The translations under genes were made by a program, and so were the position numbers. A stretch of DNA of 38,353 nucleotides from a virus, in IMG/VR virus record IMGVR_UViG_3300042559_001243, positions 1 through 38,353 of that record; one strand, given 5' to 3'. Below, piece by piece: positions 23,127 through 29,738 of the stretch (positions are counted from its first letter, which is position 1; every line of letters starts with the position of its first letter). The notes beneath the pieces were generated by a model. The model saw nothing but the letters and a program-made list of their open reading frames with translations. It was not told the DNA's origin and did not search any database.

Positions 23127-23312
23127 CTACTCCTCCCCGGCTTTGCGGAGGATTGCTCTGGATGTGAGCCTGCGTTTTAAATCTACGAACTGCTCGAAAA
23201 CGACATCAATCTGAACCTGCAAATCATCCAGTCGTTTTTTAACAATCCAAGTAAAAACGGCAATCGCCGGAACAAGGGCAGCGGCGGCGGCTAGGGCGAT
23301 GATCTCAATCAT
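23127..23312 (-). CDS. small membrane protein with coiled coil
   Basis: 61 residues. One N-terminal transmembrane helix (IIALAAAAALVPAIAVFTWIV, residues 3-24) is followed by a charged helix (KKRLDDLQVQIDVVFEQFVDLKRRL). It overlaps the GapR-like gene by 4 bp upstream. This single-helix anchor with a coiled coil is similar in plan to the protein at 20160-20456, though the sequences differ. Function unknown. Confidence 0.6.
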   Translation of the reverse strand: MIEIIALAAAAALVPAIAVFTWIVKKRLDDLQVQIDVVFEQFVDLKRRLTSRAILRKAGEE

Positions 23313-23563
23313 ACAAATAACCTCGGCAATTCCCGCTGTCCTACTTCGGCGGCGTATAATTCCAAGATAGCGGCCAGTTCCTCGGCTTTGGCAGGATCGG
23401 CGGCGCGCAGCTTAATGAGCCGTTTAAGAACCTTTAGATCGTAGCCGTCCGCTTTTGCCTCTGCAAAAACCTCCTTGAGGTCTTGCTTGAGAATCGCCGC
23501 GTCTTCATTGATACGCTCGATGCGTTCAACAATGCTGGTTAGTTTGCTATTGGGGATGGTCAT
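23309..23563 (-). CDS. GapR / DUF2312-like DNA-binding protein
   Basis: 84 residues from the ATG at 23563, which follows AAGGAG. LTSIVERIERINEDAAILKQ, then DLKEVFAEAKADGYDLKVLKRLIKLR and DPAKAEELAAILELY match GapR/DUF2312 over the full core. GapR is an alphaproteobacterial nucleoid protein that encircles overtwisted DNA ahead of replication and transcription and stimulates topoisomerases. A phage copy next to the replication genes could help its own replication fork or compete with host GapR. It is the best host-range clue in the window. Confidence 0.85.
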   Translation of the reverse strand: MTIPNSKLTSIVERIERINEDAAILKQDLKEVFAEAKADGYDLKVLKRLIKLRAADPAKAEELAAILELYAAEVGQRELPRLFV

Positions 23564-23564
23564 G

Positions 23565-23762
23565 TTATTCTCCTTGCTCGGTTGGTTCTGGGGGTGGCAA
23601 TAAAGGATGCCAGTGTGTAAACTGTTGCACAATGTGGTTATGTCCCATACTTCCGTCAGGGTATAAATAACTCACTGTTTGTTTTCCCCCGTATTGCGGT
23701 GTATAAAAATAACAGCTACTTCCATCCTTAGGCGCGGTGTCTATTGGTTGCCACTGTGTCAT
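23565..23762 (-). CDS. DUF551-like small protein
   Basis: 65 residues from the ATG at 23762; an ATG two codons upstream lies directly on the AAAAGGA site and is less likely. It has the family pattern WQPIDTAPKDGSSCYFYTPQ at the start and FTHWHPLLPPPEP at the end, typical of the DUF551 family of short phage and proteobacterial proteins. Function unknown. Its start overlaps the end of the XRE regulator gene, so the two are co-expressed. Confidence 0.75.
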   Translation of the reverse strand: MTQWQPIDTAPKDGSSCYFYTPQYGGKQTVSYLYPDGSMGHNHIVQQFTHWHPLLPPPEPTEQGE

Positions 23763-23764
23763 AG

Positions 23765-23956
23765 TCATTCCTTTTCAAAAAAATCTTTGGGTTTAACTTT
23801 GTCGTTTGTGGCTTTCATAATTTTTTGCATCATTGACCACGATGGTTTTTTTACACCATGCAGCATTTGGTTTAAATACGCCACATTACAGCCAATCTTT
23901 TCAGCAAGTTCCGTCTGTGTCATCTTTTCCCGTTCTTTATAATCTATAAGTTTCAT
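23765..23956 (-). CDS. Cro/CI-type XRE-family transcriptional regulator
   Basis: 63 residues from the ATG at 23956, with AGAGG upstream; a GTG two codons earlier is less likely. Residues 11-40 form an XRE helix-turn-helix: MTQTELAEKIGCNVAYLNQMLHG, then KKPSWSMMQKIMKAT. The protein is of Cro size and has no peptidase or dimerisation domain. It heads the minus-strand operon with the GapR-like and replication genes and lies opposite the early operon. Two matching dyads upstream (23994-24031) are the obvious candidate operators. No integrase is present, so it may set the timing of replication and early genes rather than lysogeny. Confidence 0.8.
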   Translation of the reverse strand: MKLIDYKEREKMTQTELAEKIGCNVAYLNQMLHGVKKPSWSMMQKIMKATNDKVKPKDFFEKE

Positions 23957-23993
23957 AAGCACCTCTTAATTATGTGTACACCATTAATGTATT

Positions 23994-24031
23994 TTTGCCA
24001 AGGGCAAATATTTTTTTGCTGTTAGCAAAAA
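23994..24031. promoter_or_regulatory. paired operators between XRE regulator and early operon
   Basis: Two inverted repeats share the form TTTGCY-N3-RGCAAA: TTTGCCAAGGGCAAA at 23994-24008 and TTTGCTGTTAGCAAA at 24015-24029, the second extending to 19 bp (24013-24031). Their centres are 21 bp apart, two helical turns, so two dimers would bind the same face. They lie upstream of the -35 box at 24038 and within the likely promoter region of the regulator. An 8-bp palindrome GTGTACAC at 23974-23981 lies closer to the regulator gene. Confidence 0.7.
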
Positions 24032-24037
24032 TAATTG

Positions 24038-24065
24038 TTGACAACTTGCAGCACGGTGGTACTAT
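24038..24065 (+). promoter_or_regulatory. early operon promoter
   Basis: Perfect -35 TTGACA (24038-24043), a 16-base spacer, and TACTAT (24060-24065, 4 of 6 matches). RNA would start near 24072, just before AGGAAGGA and the ATG at 24091. This supports 24091 as the true gene start, since earlier in-frame start codons lie upstream of the RNA start. The promoter sits directly right of the paired operators. Confidence 0.5.
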
Positions 24066-24090
24066 GGGGGCAAGAGGAAGGAACATCCCT

Positions 24091-24471
24091 ATGTCGCCAG
24101 AAGCCTACGAAAACGCTCTTGATCGCCAGTACGATGATCACGTTGCTGAAATGGAAGAAATGGGTTTTGATAAAGAGGCCGCCGAATGGTACGCCTATGA
24201 AGATTTTAACGACACCCGGATCGACAATCTTCAGGATTACTTTTTCAACGAAGACGTGTTCCAGAAATCCGAAGCCCTGCGGTTGCGGGATGGCATCGGC
24301 CAGCATTCATGGGCTGCGCTGGATAGCGTCCTAACCCACGGCACAGACAAAGAAATTGCCGATTATATGCGCTCGATTCGGGATGTTGTAACCAAGAAAG
24401 CTGACCTGATTAAAAGCCGCCGCATCTGGCAGGCTTTGAACGCCCCGCTGCCCGGGGAGGTGCGGCCATGA
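24091..24471 (+). CDS. hypothetical acidic protein, first gene of the main early operon
   Basis: 126 residues from the ATG at 24091, 8 bases after AGGAAGGA. It is acidic and helical, with MSPEAYENALDRQYDDHVAE and many D/E/Y/F residues, and a more basic C-terminal part (VTKKADLIKSRRIWQAL). Acidic, compact early proteins of phages are often DNA mimics or inhibitors of host proteins, but I recognise no family. The stop overlaps the next ATG by 4 bp. Confidence 0.6.
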   Translation: MSPEAYENALDRQYDDHVAEMEEMGFDKEAAEWYAYEDFNDTRIDNLQDYFFNEDVFQKSEALRLRDGIGQHSWAALDSVLTHGTDKEIADYMRSIRDVVTKKADLIKSRRIWQALNAPLPGEVRP

Positions 24472-24671
24472 ACCCCGCCCAAAAACTTATCGACAACGCC
24501 AACTGTATTTCACTTTCCCTAAAAGGTTTGTTTATGGAGCGAGAGTTGCAAAGTATTTTTCTTAAAAACTTTGATCTAATTGGCGATGAAAAAATAGACG
24601 CACAGTTAAGATTAAAAAACCTTAACTGGCAAATATCAAGAATAGCCCAAAAATTAGGAGTAGAGTCATGA
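24468..24671 (+). CDS. hypothetical protein
   Basis: 67 residues, helical, with alternating hydrophobic and charged positions (LIDNANCISLSLKGLFMERE, then LKNLNWQISRIAQKLGVE). It overlaps both neighbours by 4 bp. The end, ending ...LGVES, and the following TTAGGAGTAGAGTCATG sequence resemble the end of the gene at 28586-28936 (LGVEL with TTAGGAGTAGAGTTATG), which suggests an old duplication of gene ends or shared origin of the junction. Unrecognised. Confidence 0.55.
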   Translation: MNPAQKLIDNANCISLSLKGLFMERELQSIFLKNFDLIGDEKIDAQLRLKNLNWQISRIAQKLGVES

Positions 24672-24886
24672 ACACCAACAATAAACCATTAAAAATTTTC
24701 GACAAACAAGAATTGTATCATTATGTTTATGGGGTAAAAACTCTTGGCAAAAACCCCGAAATGGAGGGCAACTGCTCAGAGCTACGGGGCAACTGCTCAG
24801 AGCTACGGGGCGACTTAGACCTGATAACCACTAAGCAACGCGAGGAAAATTCCTATATCCTTTTTTATAAGGAGGTGCAGTCATGA
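24668..24886 (+). CDS. small protein with internal tandem repeat
   Basis: 72 residues. It starts MNTNNKPLKIFDKQELYHYV and contains GNCSELRGNCSELRGDLD around residues 34-51, produced by an exact 21-bp tandem duplication. The next gene starts with the same MNTNN, also after an ATGA overlap. Unrecognised. The repeat looks recent because it is identical at DNA level. Confidence 0.55.
   Translation: MNTNNKPLKIFDKQELYHYVYGVKTLGKNPEMEGNCSELRGNCSELRGDLDLITTKQREENSYILFYKEVQS
24766..24807 (+). repeat. exact 21-bp tandem repeat, two copies
   Basis: Copies at 24766-24786 and 24787-24807 are identical, and a third begins (GGGC). The unit encodes GNCSELR, and each copy contains the small dyad GCTCAGAGC. 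It keeps the reading frame. It is either a slippage product or a repeated peptide motif with a role in binding. Confidence 0.9.
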
Positions 24887-25188
24887 ACACAAACAACCGC
24901 CGTTTTGTTAGCTGGGAAAAAGAGGCCGACGGCACACAGCTAACGCCAGATGAGATGTTGCGAATTATGACACTAAAAGCCAAGGCAGCTCGTGACGGGG
25001 AAGGTTTCCATGCTTACTCGCAGTATCTTATGGCCGACGGCAAGGTGTTTGAACGCAAGCACAGTAATTCAAATATTTGGCTTGCCGTTGCCTTGGCAAT
25101 GATTGCCGGAAGCGCAATAGCCGTGCTGGAAATATCCGGTTGGTTGCCGCAGATGCTCCCTACAGCGTTAGGCGGGGGGCAGTTGTGA
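24883..25188 (+). CDS. C-terminal membrane-anchored protein
   Basis: 101 residues. The first 65 residues are soluble and polar (MNTNNRRFVSWEKEADGTQL). Residues 66-90 form one hydrophobic helix (IWLAVALAMIAGSAIAVLEI), followed by a short tail. The ribosome-binding site AAGGAGG precedes the ATG. It overlaps the previous and following genes. A soluble domain with a C-terminal anchor facing the cytoplasm fits a host-interaction factor, but function is unknown. Confidence 0.6.
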   Translation: MNTNNRRFVSWEKEADGTQLTPDEMLRIMTLKAKAARDGEGFHAYSQYLMADGKVFERKHSNSNIWLAVALAMIAGSAIAVLEISGWLPQMLPTALGGGQL

Positions 25189-25298
25189 TTATCCTTCGCC
25201 AGTTCTGGTACTACAGGCGGTTGCGCTTTCCATTGCGCCTTGCTTGGAGATTTGCACTTAAAACCCTAGGCCACGCGCCGCATCAAAGGAGACGTTGA
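25185..25298 (+). CDS. 37-residue highly basic peptide
   Basis: The GTG at 25185 overlaps the previous stop (GTGA), the same junction style used by other genes here. The peptide begins MIILRQFWYYRRLRFPLRLA and continues rich in Arg, ending QRRR. Its tail encodes the AAAGGAGA ribosome-binding site of the next gene. High Arg and aromatic content could mean nucleic-acid or membrane binding. It is short, so the call rests on the overlap structure. Confidence 0.4.
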   Translation: MIILRQFWYYRRLRFPLRLAWRFALKTLGHAPHQRRR

Positions 25299-25299
25299 A

Positions 25300-25455
25300 A
25301 TGAGTGACATTGAAAATTTAAAAAAGGAAATAACGTTTGCGCTGCAAGAAATTGGAGAGACATTCCAAGCTCAAGACAGCATGAACAGAGTTTTTCTTAA
25401 GGCAATTAAAGAGATCAAAAAAGCCATGGAAGATATTAAGGAAACATTGAAATGA
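25300..25455 (+). CDS. 51-residue coiled-coil protein
   Basis: The ATG at 25300 follows AAAGGAGACGTTGAA. The protein (MSDIENLKKEITFALQEIGE, then SMNRVFLKAIKEIKKAMEDI) is a single amphipathic, strongly charged helix. Its stop overlaps the ATG of the YqaJ exonuclease gene, so it is coupled to recombination genes. It may be an accessory factor of the exonuclease; this is inferred from position. Confidence 0.6.
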   Translation: MSDIENLKKEITFALQEIGETFQAQDSMNRVFLKAIKEIKKAMEDIKETLK

Positions 25456-26132
25456 CCATCACTTACCACGCCGACGTTTTCCAAGGTTCGGACGAATGGC
25501 TTGCATTGCGCTGCGGTGTGCTAACGGCCAGCAAGATGAAGGATATTTTGACTTCTACATTTAAAATTGCTGACAACAAAACGTCTCGCGATCTTGTTTT
25601 GGAAATAGCCGCACAGCGCATCACCAACTACATCGAACCTGAATGTATCACCGCTGATATGATTAGAGGCCAAAACGACGAAGCTTTTTTCAAAGAAGAG
25701 TATTATTATAATTATGGAAAAAATCTTCACGATATTGGCTTTATTACTAACGATAAATGGGGTTTTACCATTGGTTATTCCCCAGACGGCCTTGTAGGAA
25801 CCGAAGGTCTTATTGAGGGAAAATCACGCAAGCAAAAATTTCAATTACAAACCATTGTTGAAGGCGTTGTCCCAGACGAGTTTAAAGTTCAAATTCAAAC
25901 AGGGCTTTTGGTTTCAGAGCGTAAATGGTGCGATTTTATTTCATACTGTGGGGGAATGCACATGCTTGCACTTCCAGTAGAGCCAGACCTTGAAATACAG
26001 GGCAAAATTATTGAGGCCGCAACACGCTTTGAACAGGCCGTTTCTGAAAAAATAGAGCAATTTAACGCCCGGTTAAAAAGCAATATGCGGCTTACTTACT
26101 CAAAACGCAGAGTCATGGAGGAGATGATCTAA
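25452..26132 (+). CDS. YqaJ-like viral exonuclease/recombinase
   Basis: 226 residues. Motifs of the lambda-exonuclease/YqaJ fold are in order: QGSDEWLALRCGVLTASKMK (Arg20, TAS 25-27), Asp112 in SPDGLVG, Glu122 and Lys124 in EGKSR, and Gln147/Gln149 in KVQIQTG. It degrades the 5' strand of double-stranded DNA to give 3' tails for annealing. The next gene, overlapping by one base, encodes the usual partner. It probably works in phage recombination, repair and concatemer formation. Confidence 0.92.
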   Translation: MTITYHADVFQGSDEWLALRCGVLTASKMKDILTSTFKIADNKTSRDLVLEIAAQRITNYIEPECITADMIRGQNDEAFFKEEYYYNYGKNLHDIGFITNDKWGFTIGYSPDGLVGTEGLIEGKSRKQKFQLQTIVEGVVPDEFKVQIQTGLLVSERKWCDFISYCGGMHMLALPVEPDLEIQGKIIEAATRFEQAVSEKIEQFNARLKSNMRLTYSKRRVMEEMI

Positions 26133-26719
26133 TGAGTGACATGCTACAAACCATAGTCCCAAAAAGCGACCAGCTTAATGCGGACGATTTTTTAGGCAGA
26201 GAGCCTAAGACAATAACAATCACCAATGTAAAAGTGACCCCGGGTGTGCAGCAAGCGGCAACGGTGAACTTTGAGGGCGACAATGGGAAGCCGTGGAAGC
26301 CGTGCCTTTCAATGCGCCGAGTTCTTGTACTTATCTGGGGCGATAACAGCAAAAATTATATTGGGAAAAAACTTACTCTGTACCGTGACCCCACTGTTAG
26401 ATACGGCAAAGACCAAGTTGGTGGGATAAGGATCAGCCACATGAGCCATCTTGATGAAACCAAAACACTGGCTTTGACAGAGACAAGAGGGAAGGCGCGG
26501 ACATGGGTTATACGCCCCCTAGAGGAACCCAAGATTGACCCCGCTGTAAAGGCCGCTGGTGACAATGCAGCCGGGCAGGGTGTTGTAGCCTACCGGACGT
26601 GGCTAGAGACGCTGGAGCCTTCTGTAAAGCAAACTGTGCGGGGTTTTCATGCCGGGTGGTCAGCAACGGCCAAAGCATACGACGAAGCAATAGTTAACAG
26701 CGAAGAGGTGCAGCCATGA
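26132..26719 (+). CDS. recombination-associated protein, probable ssDNA-binding partner
   Basis: 195 residues. The segment SDQLNADDFLGREPKTITIT, followed by FEGDNGKPWKPCLSMRRVLV and LTLYRDPTVRYGKDQVGGIRISHMSH, belongs to a conserved phage family found directly after YqaJ exonucleases. The beta-rich first 125 residues would fit an OB-like single-strand-binding role. The C-terminal part is helical. Function is not proven; in other phages it occupies the place of a recombination mediator or single-strand-binding protein. Confidence 0.7.
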   Translation: MSDMLQTIVPKSDQLNADDFLGREPKTITITNVKVTPGVQQAATVNFEGDNGKPWKPCLSMRRVLVLIWGDNSKNYIGKKLTLYRDPTVRYGKDQVGGIRISHMSHLDETKTLALTETRGKARTWVIRPLEEPKIDPAVKAAGDNAAGQGVVAYRTWLETLEPSVKQTVRGFHAGWSATAKAYDEAIVNSEEVQP

Positions 26720-27069
26720 CTAGCAACGCAGATAAAAAAATGGAATTGTTTTTAATTGCTTTGGCGCATTTAGAGCCAGAGCAATTGCCAGACGCGCAAC
26801 GGGCAATGATTAACGCACTGCAAGTGGGCTTTTCCAGATTAAAACAAGATCAAAATGAGTTGACTCGTGTAATGAGTTCTCTCGCTACTTATGCAGTATT
26901 GGGTAGAAAACAAGCCTTGCCAGCGTCAATTCTCAATGATCTTGCTTATTTTATGGAAACTTATTCCAATAGCAACAACGCGGAAGCGATAGCAGAAGAA
27001 ATCAGAAAAACACAGCCATATAATGCAATGGCAGCATCTAAAAAAAGGAGAAATTATGACCACCGATAA
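26716..27069 (+). CDS. hypothetical helical protein
   Basis: 117 residues, almost all helical (MELFLIALAHLEPEQLPDAQ, LQVGFSRLKQDQNELTRVMS), with a basic tail (ASKKRRNYDHR). It overlaps the upstream gene by 4 bp and the next start by 14 bp. No recognised domain. It may belong with the recombination genes by position. Confidence 0.55.
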   Translation: MTSNADKKMELFLIALAHLEPEQLPDAQRAMINALQVGFSRLKQDQNELTRVMSSLATYAVLGRKQALPASILNDLAYFMETYSNSNNAEAIAEEIRKTQPYNAMAASKKRRNYDHR

Positions 27070-27310
27070 CACTCCCATCAAACTATCCCTGTACCACGGA
27101 CGATTTAGCCAAGCTTTTATTGATGCCGAGCTTAATAACCGTTTGGGAACAAACAACCACGACGAAAATCAATATCTTAGATTTGGGGAATATCGTGGAC
27201 TTAGATATAGGGAAGTCCCCGATTATTATTTGGATTGGATGGTGTTCAAACAAGTAAAGACCCGTTCTGCCCTTCTAGAAATTAAACGCCGTATGCTTGG
27301 GAGTAACTAG
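27056..27310 (+). CDS. DUF3820-like small protein
   Basis: 84 residues from the ATG at 27056, preceded by AAAAAAGGAGAAATT. The core LRFGEYRGLRYREVPDYYLD with WMVFKQV after it matches the (F-G-K/E-Y-K/R-G-x-x-x-x-x-V/L-P-x-x-Y-L-x-W) pattern of DUF3820 and of the C-terminal part of some phage exonuclease X-like proteins. The motif probably binds DNA or nucleotides; function is not known. It overlaps the end of the previous gene. Confidence 0.65.
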   Translation: MTTDNTPIKLSLYHGRFSQAFIDAELNNRLGTNNHDENQYLRFGEYRGLRYREVPDYYLDWMVFKQVKTRSALLEIKRRMLGSN

Positions 27311-27312
27311 CC

Positions 27313-27555
27313 ATGACCCCCTACGAACCCAACCCCGCCAAGGCAATATCCGATTGCAAGGGCGATATTAACAAGCTGGCGATGAAGGGCGAGATTGCGG
27401 AATCTGCGTTTAGGTCTGCTTTGATTCATATTGAGGCGTTGCTTTTTGAGTTATATGGAGACGGACTTTTAGAGCCTCCCTTGTGGACTCTTTCGGCACA
27501 GAACGCGCACACGTTCCTCAACGCGGCTAAATTTAAAAATGGAGAGGTATCATGA
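27313..27555 (+). CDS. hypothetical protein
   Basis: 80 residues: MTPYEPNPAKAISDCKGDIN, then a helical region with AESAFRSALIHIEALLFELY. It starts 2 bp after the previous stop and overlaps the next ATG by 4 bp. Its helical pattern is compatible with a small dimeric protein. Unrecognised. Confidence 0.55.
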   Translation: MTPYEPNPAKAISDCKGDINKLAMKGEIAESAFRSALIHIEALLFELYGDGLLEPPLWTLSAQNAHTFLNAAKFKNGEVS

Positions 27556-27791
27556 ACCACCAAACCGCCGAAACAAAGCTGGAGTTTTCTTTGCGCGAAC
27601 AGGAACGCGAGCGCATAGAAAAAGAGAAGGCACGATTTTATTTGAGCCGCCTGATTAAAACAATCAAAAGCTGTCCGCCGCACGTTGCGTTTTTTGTCAC
27701 CAGTACACCAGAGTTTGAGGCCGCCGATGCGTACCTAAACCCGCCCGTGGTCAAGAAGCCGTACGCCAATGATGAAGAAGGGAGGAATTGA
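27552..27791 (+). CDS. hypothetical protein
   Basis: 79 residues. A highly charged helix (EFSLREQERERIEKEKARFY) is followed by a compact segment (IKSCPPHVAFFVTSTPEFEA) and a Pro-containing tail. GGAGAGGT lies before the ATG. It overlaps the upstream stop by 4 bp and is followed closely by the next gene, whose ribosome-binding site GGGAGGA lies in its final codons. Unrecognised. Confidence 0.55.
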   Translation: MNHQTAETKLEFSLREQERERIEKEKARFYLSRLIKTIKSCPPHVAFFVTSTPEFEAADAYLNPPVVKKPYANDEEGRN

Positions 27792-27792
27792 G

Positions 27793-28296
27793 ATGGCTTA
27801 CAGTGACTACGGCGGATTTGCCTATAAAAACGGCGTTCGTGAGGACTCTCGCAGCGACGTTGAACTTTCACCAGAGGGCCTTCGCAGTACGCCCGGTCAG
27901 TGGCCGGGATTTACAAGCACAGCACCCGGCAGGAAAGAATGTTTCCACGTTATCCTTGGCTCTGGGCCAATATTTGTTGGCCTATACAAGCAAACAATGA
28001 TTACTATTTTTCGCGGATCAGAACGTGTTGAAAATCTTTACTGGGACGAAAAAGCGGGATTGTTTTTATCGCGCAAAGTGGACGGCGTTCTGATTGAAAT
28101 GCGCTGGGAAGTAACCGATAACCACTACCAATATGTTCGGATGATAGAGCCGAACGAAACCGTGTGGACGGGTTTTTCGGGTTACGGGGTCGGCGCGGGG
28201 CTGGAGGACGGTGGGCACGGCTTCAGTACTGCTGAGTGTGTCGGGCGGCTTGAGAATATATTTGAGACCATTACCAACGAAGGAGAAAAGTCATGA
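27793..28296 (+). CDS. hypothetical beta-rich protein
   Basis: 167 residues from the ATG at 27793, with GGGAGGA 7 bases upstream. The protein is rich in aromatic and beta-forming residues (ECFHVILGSGPIFVGLYKQT, VDGVLIEMRWEVTDNHYQYV) and has Gly-rich turns near the end (GYGVGAGLEDGGHGFS). One of the larger early proteins without a recognisable family. It might be a binding protein or a fold of about 150 residues with enzymatic function, but no motif supports this. Confidence 0.55.
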   Translation: MAYSDYGGFAYKNGVREDSRSDVELSPEGLRSTPGQWPGFTSTAPGRKECFHVILGSGPIFVGLYKQTMITIFRGSERVENLYWDEKAGLFLSRKVDGVLIEMRWEVTDNHYQYVRMIEPNETVWTGFSGYGVGAGLEDGGHGFSTAECVGRLENIFETITNEGEKS

Positions 28297-28589
28297 ATTG
28301 CCTTCCGAACTGCTGGGTAGTAGCAGATGATTTGCCGCCCACAGTCACACCCCTCGACAGTAGGGCGGTAAAACTGCAAGAGCAACTAGAGTACGCGGAA
28401 GAGATTATCCGGCGGTTCTACAAAAGAGACCGCACATGCAAGCAGTGCTATGCTGGCGATTACAGCGTTTCGCACGAGGGTGACGTGACGTTTGAAGACC
28501 GCCTTATGGACAAAATGGCCGAGCTTTACCTTGCCGGGGCGAAAACCCCCGCCGAGTTCGTGAAGGCGCAAGCAGGAGAAAAACCATGA
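28293..28589 (+). CDS. hypothetical protein with CxxC motif
   Basis: 98 residues. RDRTCKQCYAGDYSVSHEGD in the middle has Cys-x-x-Cys but no obvious second pair, so a complete zinc finger is not shown. A helical segment precedes it (VKLQEQLEYAEEIIRRFYKR). It overlaps both neighbours by 4 bp. Unrecognised. Confidence 0.55.
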   Translation: MNCLPNCWVVADDLPPTVTPLDSRAVKLQEQLEYAEEIIRRFYKRDRTCKQCYAGDYSVSHEGDVTFEDRLMDKMAELYLAGAKTPAEFVKAQAGEKP

Positions 28590-28936
28590 GACACACACTT
28601 AGAGGCGTTTTAATGGCTCTTCGTACCCTTCCAGAGTCTTATCAGGACACGGGCTTTTGTGATGTGCGGGTAGCATTGGATGGTGACGCGATAATTGTTG
28701 CCACGCGAGACTACCCGGCAATGTATTTTCGGCAAGGGACATGGGAAACCTTGGTTGTCAAACACCGGGATAAAGTTGCTTTTGATAAGGACTTTAATTT
28801 TTCAGTAACAAAAAAACCAGACGAAGCTAACGAAATAGCAACCATTTTAATGGATTGTAACAACCTCATCAACCAAGCCGCCAACCTTCGGGCTAAACTG
28901 GAAGAAATGCGGGAAAGATTAGGAGTAGAGTTATGA
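28586..28936 (+). CDS. hypothetical protein
   Basis: 116 residues starting at the ATG that overlaps the previous stop, with AGGAG upstream. The first half is beta-like (CDVRVALDGDAIIVATRDYP), and the second half has a helical coiled coil (NNLINQAANLRAKLEEMRER). The 3' junction TTAGGAGTAGAGTTATG is nearly the same as at 24652-24670. Unrecognised. Confidence 0.55.
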   Translation: MRHTLRGVLMALRTLPESYQDTGFCDVRVALDGDAIIVATRDYPAMYFRQGTWETLVVKHRDKVAFDKDFNFSVTKKPDEANEIATILMDCNNLINQAANLRAKLEEMRERLGVEL

Positions 28937-29307
28937 CCACCACTGTAGACTTAAACCGCCCGCGTGTCACCGTCTGGCGTGTTTTCAAAGTGTACTGCTT
29001 CGTTGTGGGCTTTGGCACTACGGTGCTGGCCGCACACCTGACGATGGCAAAGCTTTATGACGGCACTTGGCAAAAAGTGTCGCCGCACGTTGGCTTTCTG
29101 GGAGCCGAGGTTGTGCAGATGGCTGGGAACACTGTTCTGTTCGAGCCAGTTCCTAAACGCACCGAGACTGCGGCTGTTAACCCAGCAAAAGACCCACGGC
29201 CGCCACTGTTCGACGCTTGCAAGGACAAAGCCCCAGCCGGGCAAGAAGAAATCCGGCTGAGGGAATGCGAAAATCAACTCAAGTCATCAGTGGAGAAACG
29301 GTCGTGA
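28933..29307 (+). CDS. membrane-anchored hypothetical protein
   Basis: 124 residues. Residues 14-38 (VWRVFKVYCFVVGFGTTVLAAHL) are a transmembrane or signal-anchor segment. The rest is polar, with a Pro-rich stretch and two Cys near the end (FDACKDKAP and LRECENQL), which could form a disulphide if exported. It overlaps the previous gene and the methyltransferase gene. Function unknown. Confidence 0.55.
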   Translation: MTTTVDLNRPRVTVWRVFKVYCFVVGFGTTVLAAHLTMAKLYDGTWQKVSPHVGFLGAEVVQMAGNTVLFEPVPKRTETAAVNPAKDPRPPLFDACKDKAPAGQEEIRLRECENQLKSSVEKRS

Positions 29308-29738
29308 ACGACGTACATTTCAGCTCCGCAACCGATATGTGGGAAACACCACAAGCGTTTTTCGATGCATGGAACAAAGAGTTCAACTTTGATTTGGACG
29401 TTTGCGCCACGGACGAGAACGCAAAATGCCCTCTTTACTATACGAAAGAAAAAGATGGCTTATCCAACCGATGGGCGGGCACGGTTTGGATGAATCCACC
29501 CTACGGGAAAGAGATAATCAAGTGGATGCGGAAAGCATACGAATCTGCCCGTGACGGCGATGCAACCGTCGTGTGCTTGGTTCCGGCGCGCACCGACACC
29601 GCTTGGTGGCATGACTATGCCATGAAAGGTGACATTACCTTTATCCGTGGCCGTCTTAAATTTGGTAAAGCCAAAAACAGCGCACCGTTTCCAAGTGCGG
29701 TGGTGGTTTTTGAGCAAGCAGTGAGGGGGCGGAAATGA
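29304..29738 (+). CDS. dam: Dam-type phage DNA N6-adenine methyltransferase
   Basis: 144 residues from the GTG at 29304, which overlaps the previous stop (GTGA). The chain has all hallmarks of the phage Dam family: HFSSATDMWETPQAFFDAWN, FDLDVCATDENAKCPLYYT, the catalytic NPPY motif in WMNPPYGK (residues 64-67), VCLVPARTDTAWWHDY and RGRLKFG...APFPSAVVVF. It transfers a methyl group to adenine in phage DNA, which protects against host restriction or marks DNA for packaging and replication timing. The recognition sequence cannot be read from the protein. Confidence 0.93.
   Translation: MNDVHFSSATDMWETPQAFFDAWNKEFNFDLDVCATDENAKCPLYYTKEKDGLSNRWAGTVWMNPPYGKEIIKWMRKAYESARDGDATVVCLVPARTDTAWWHDYAMKGDITFIRGRLKFGKAKNSAPFPSAVVVFEQAVRGRK

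Noticed and set aside
23957-24000. Clear promoter for the XRE operon on the minus strand
   Set aside because: CATAAT is a fair -10 box, but no -35 box lies at proper distance; TTGGCA is 21 bases away. A promoter must exist here but I cannot place it.
29217-29303. Upstream extension of the methyltransferase gene to an ATG at 29217
   Set aside because: The extension would overlap the preceding gene by 91 bp and has no family match; GTG 29304 fits the GTGA junction and the usual N-terminus.
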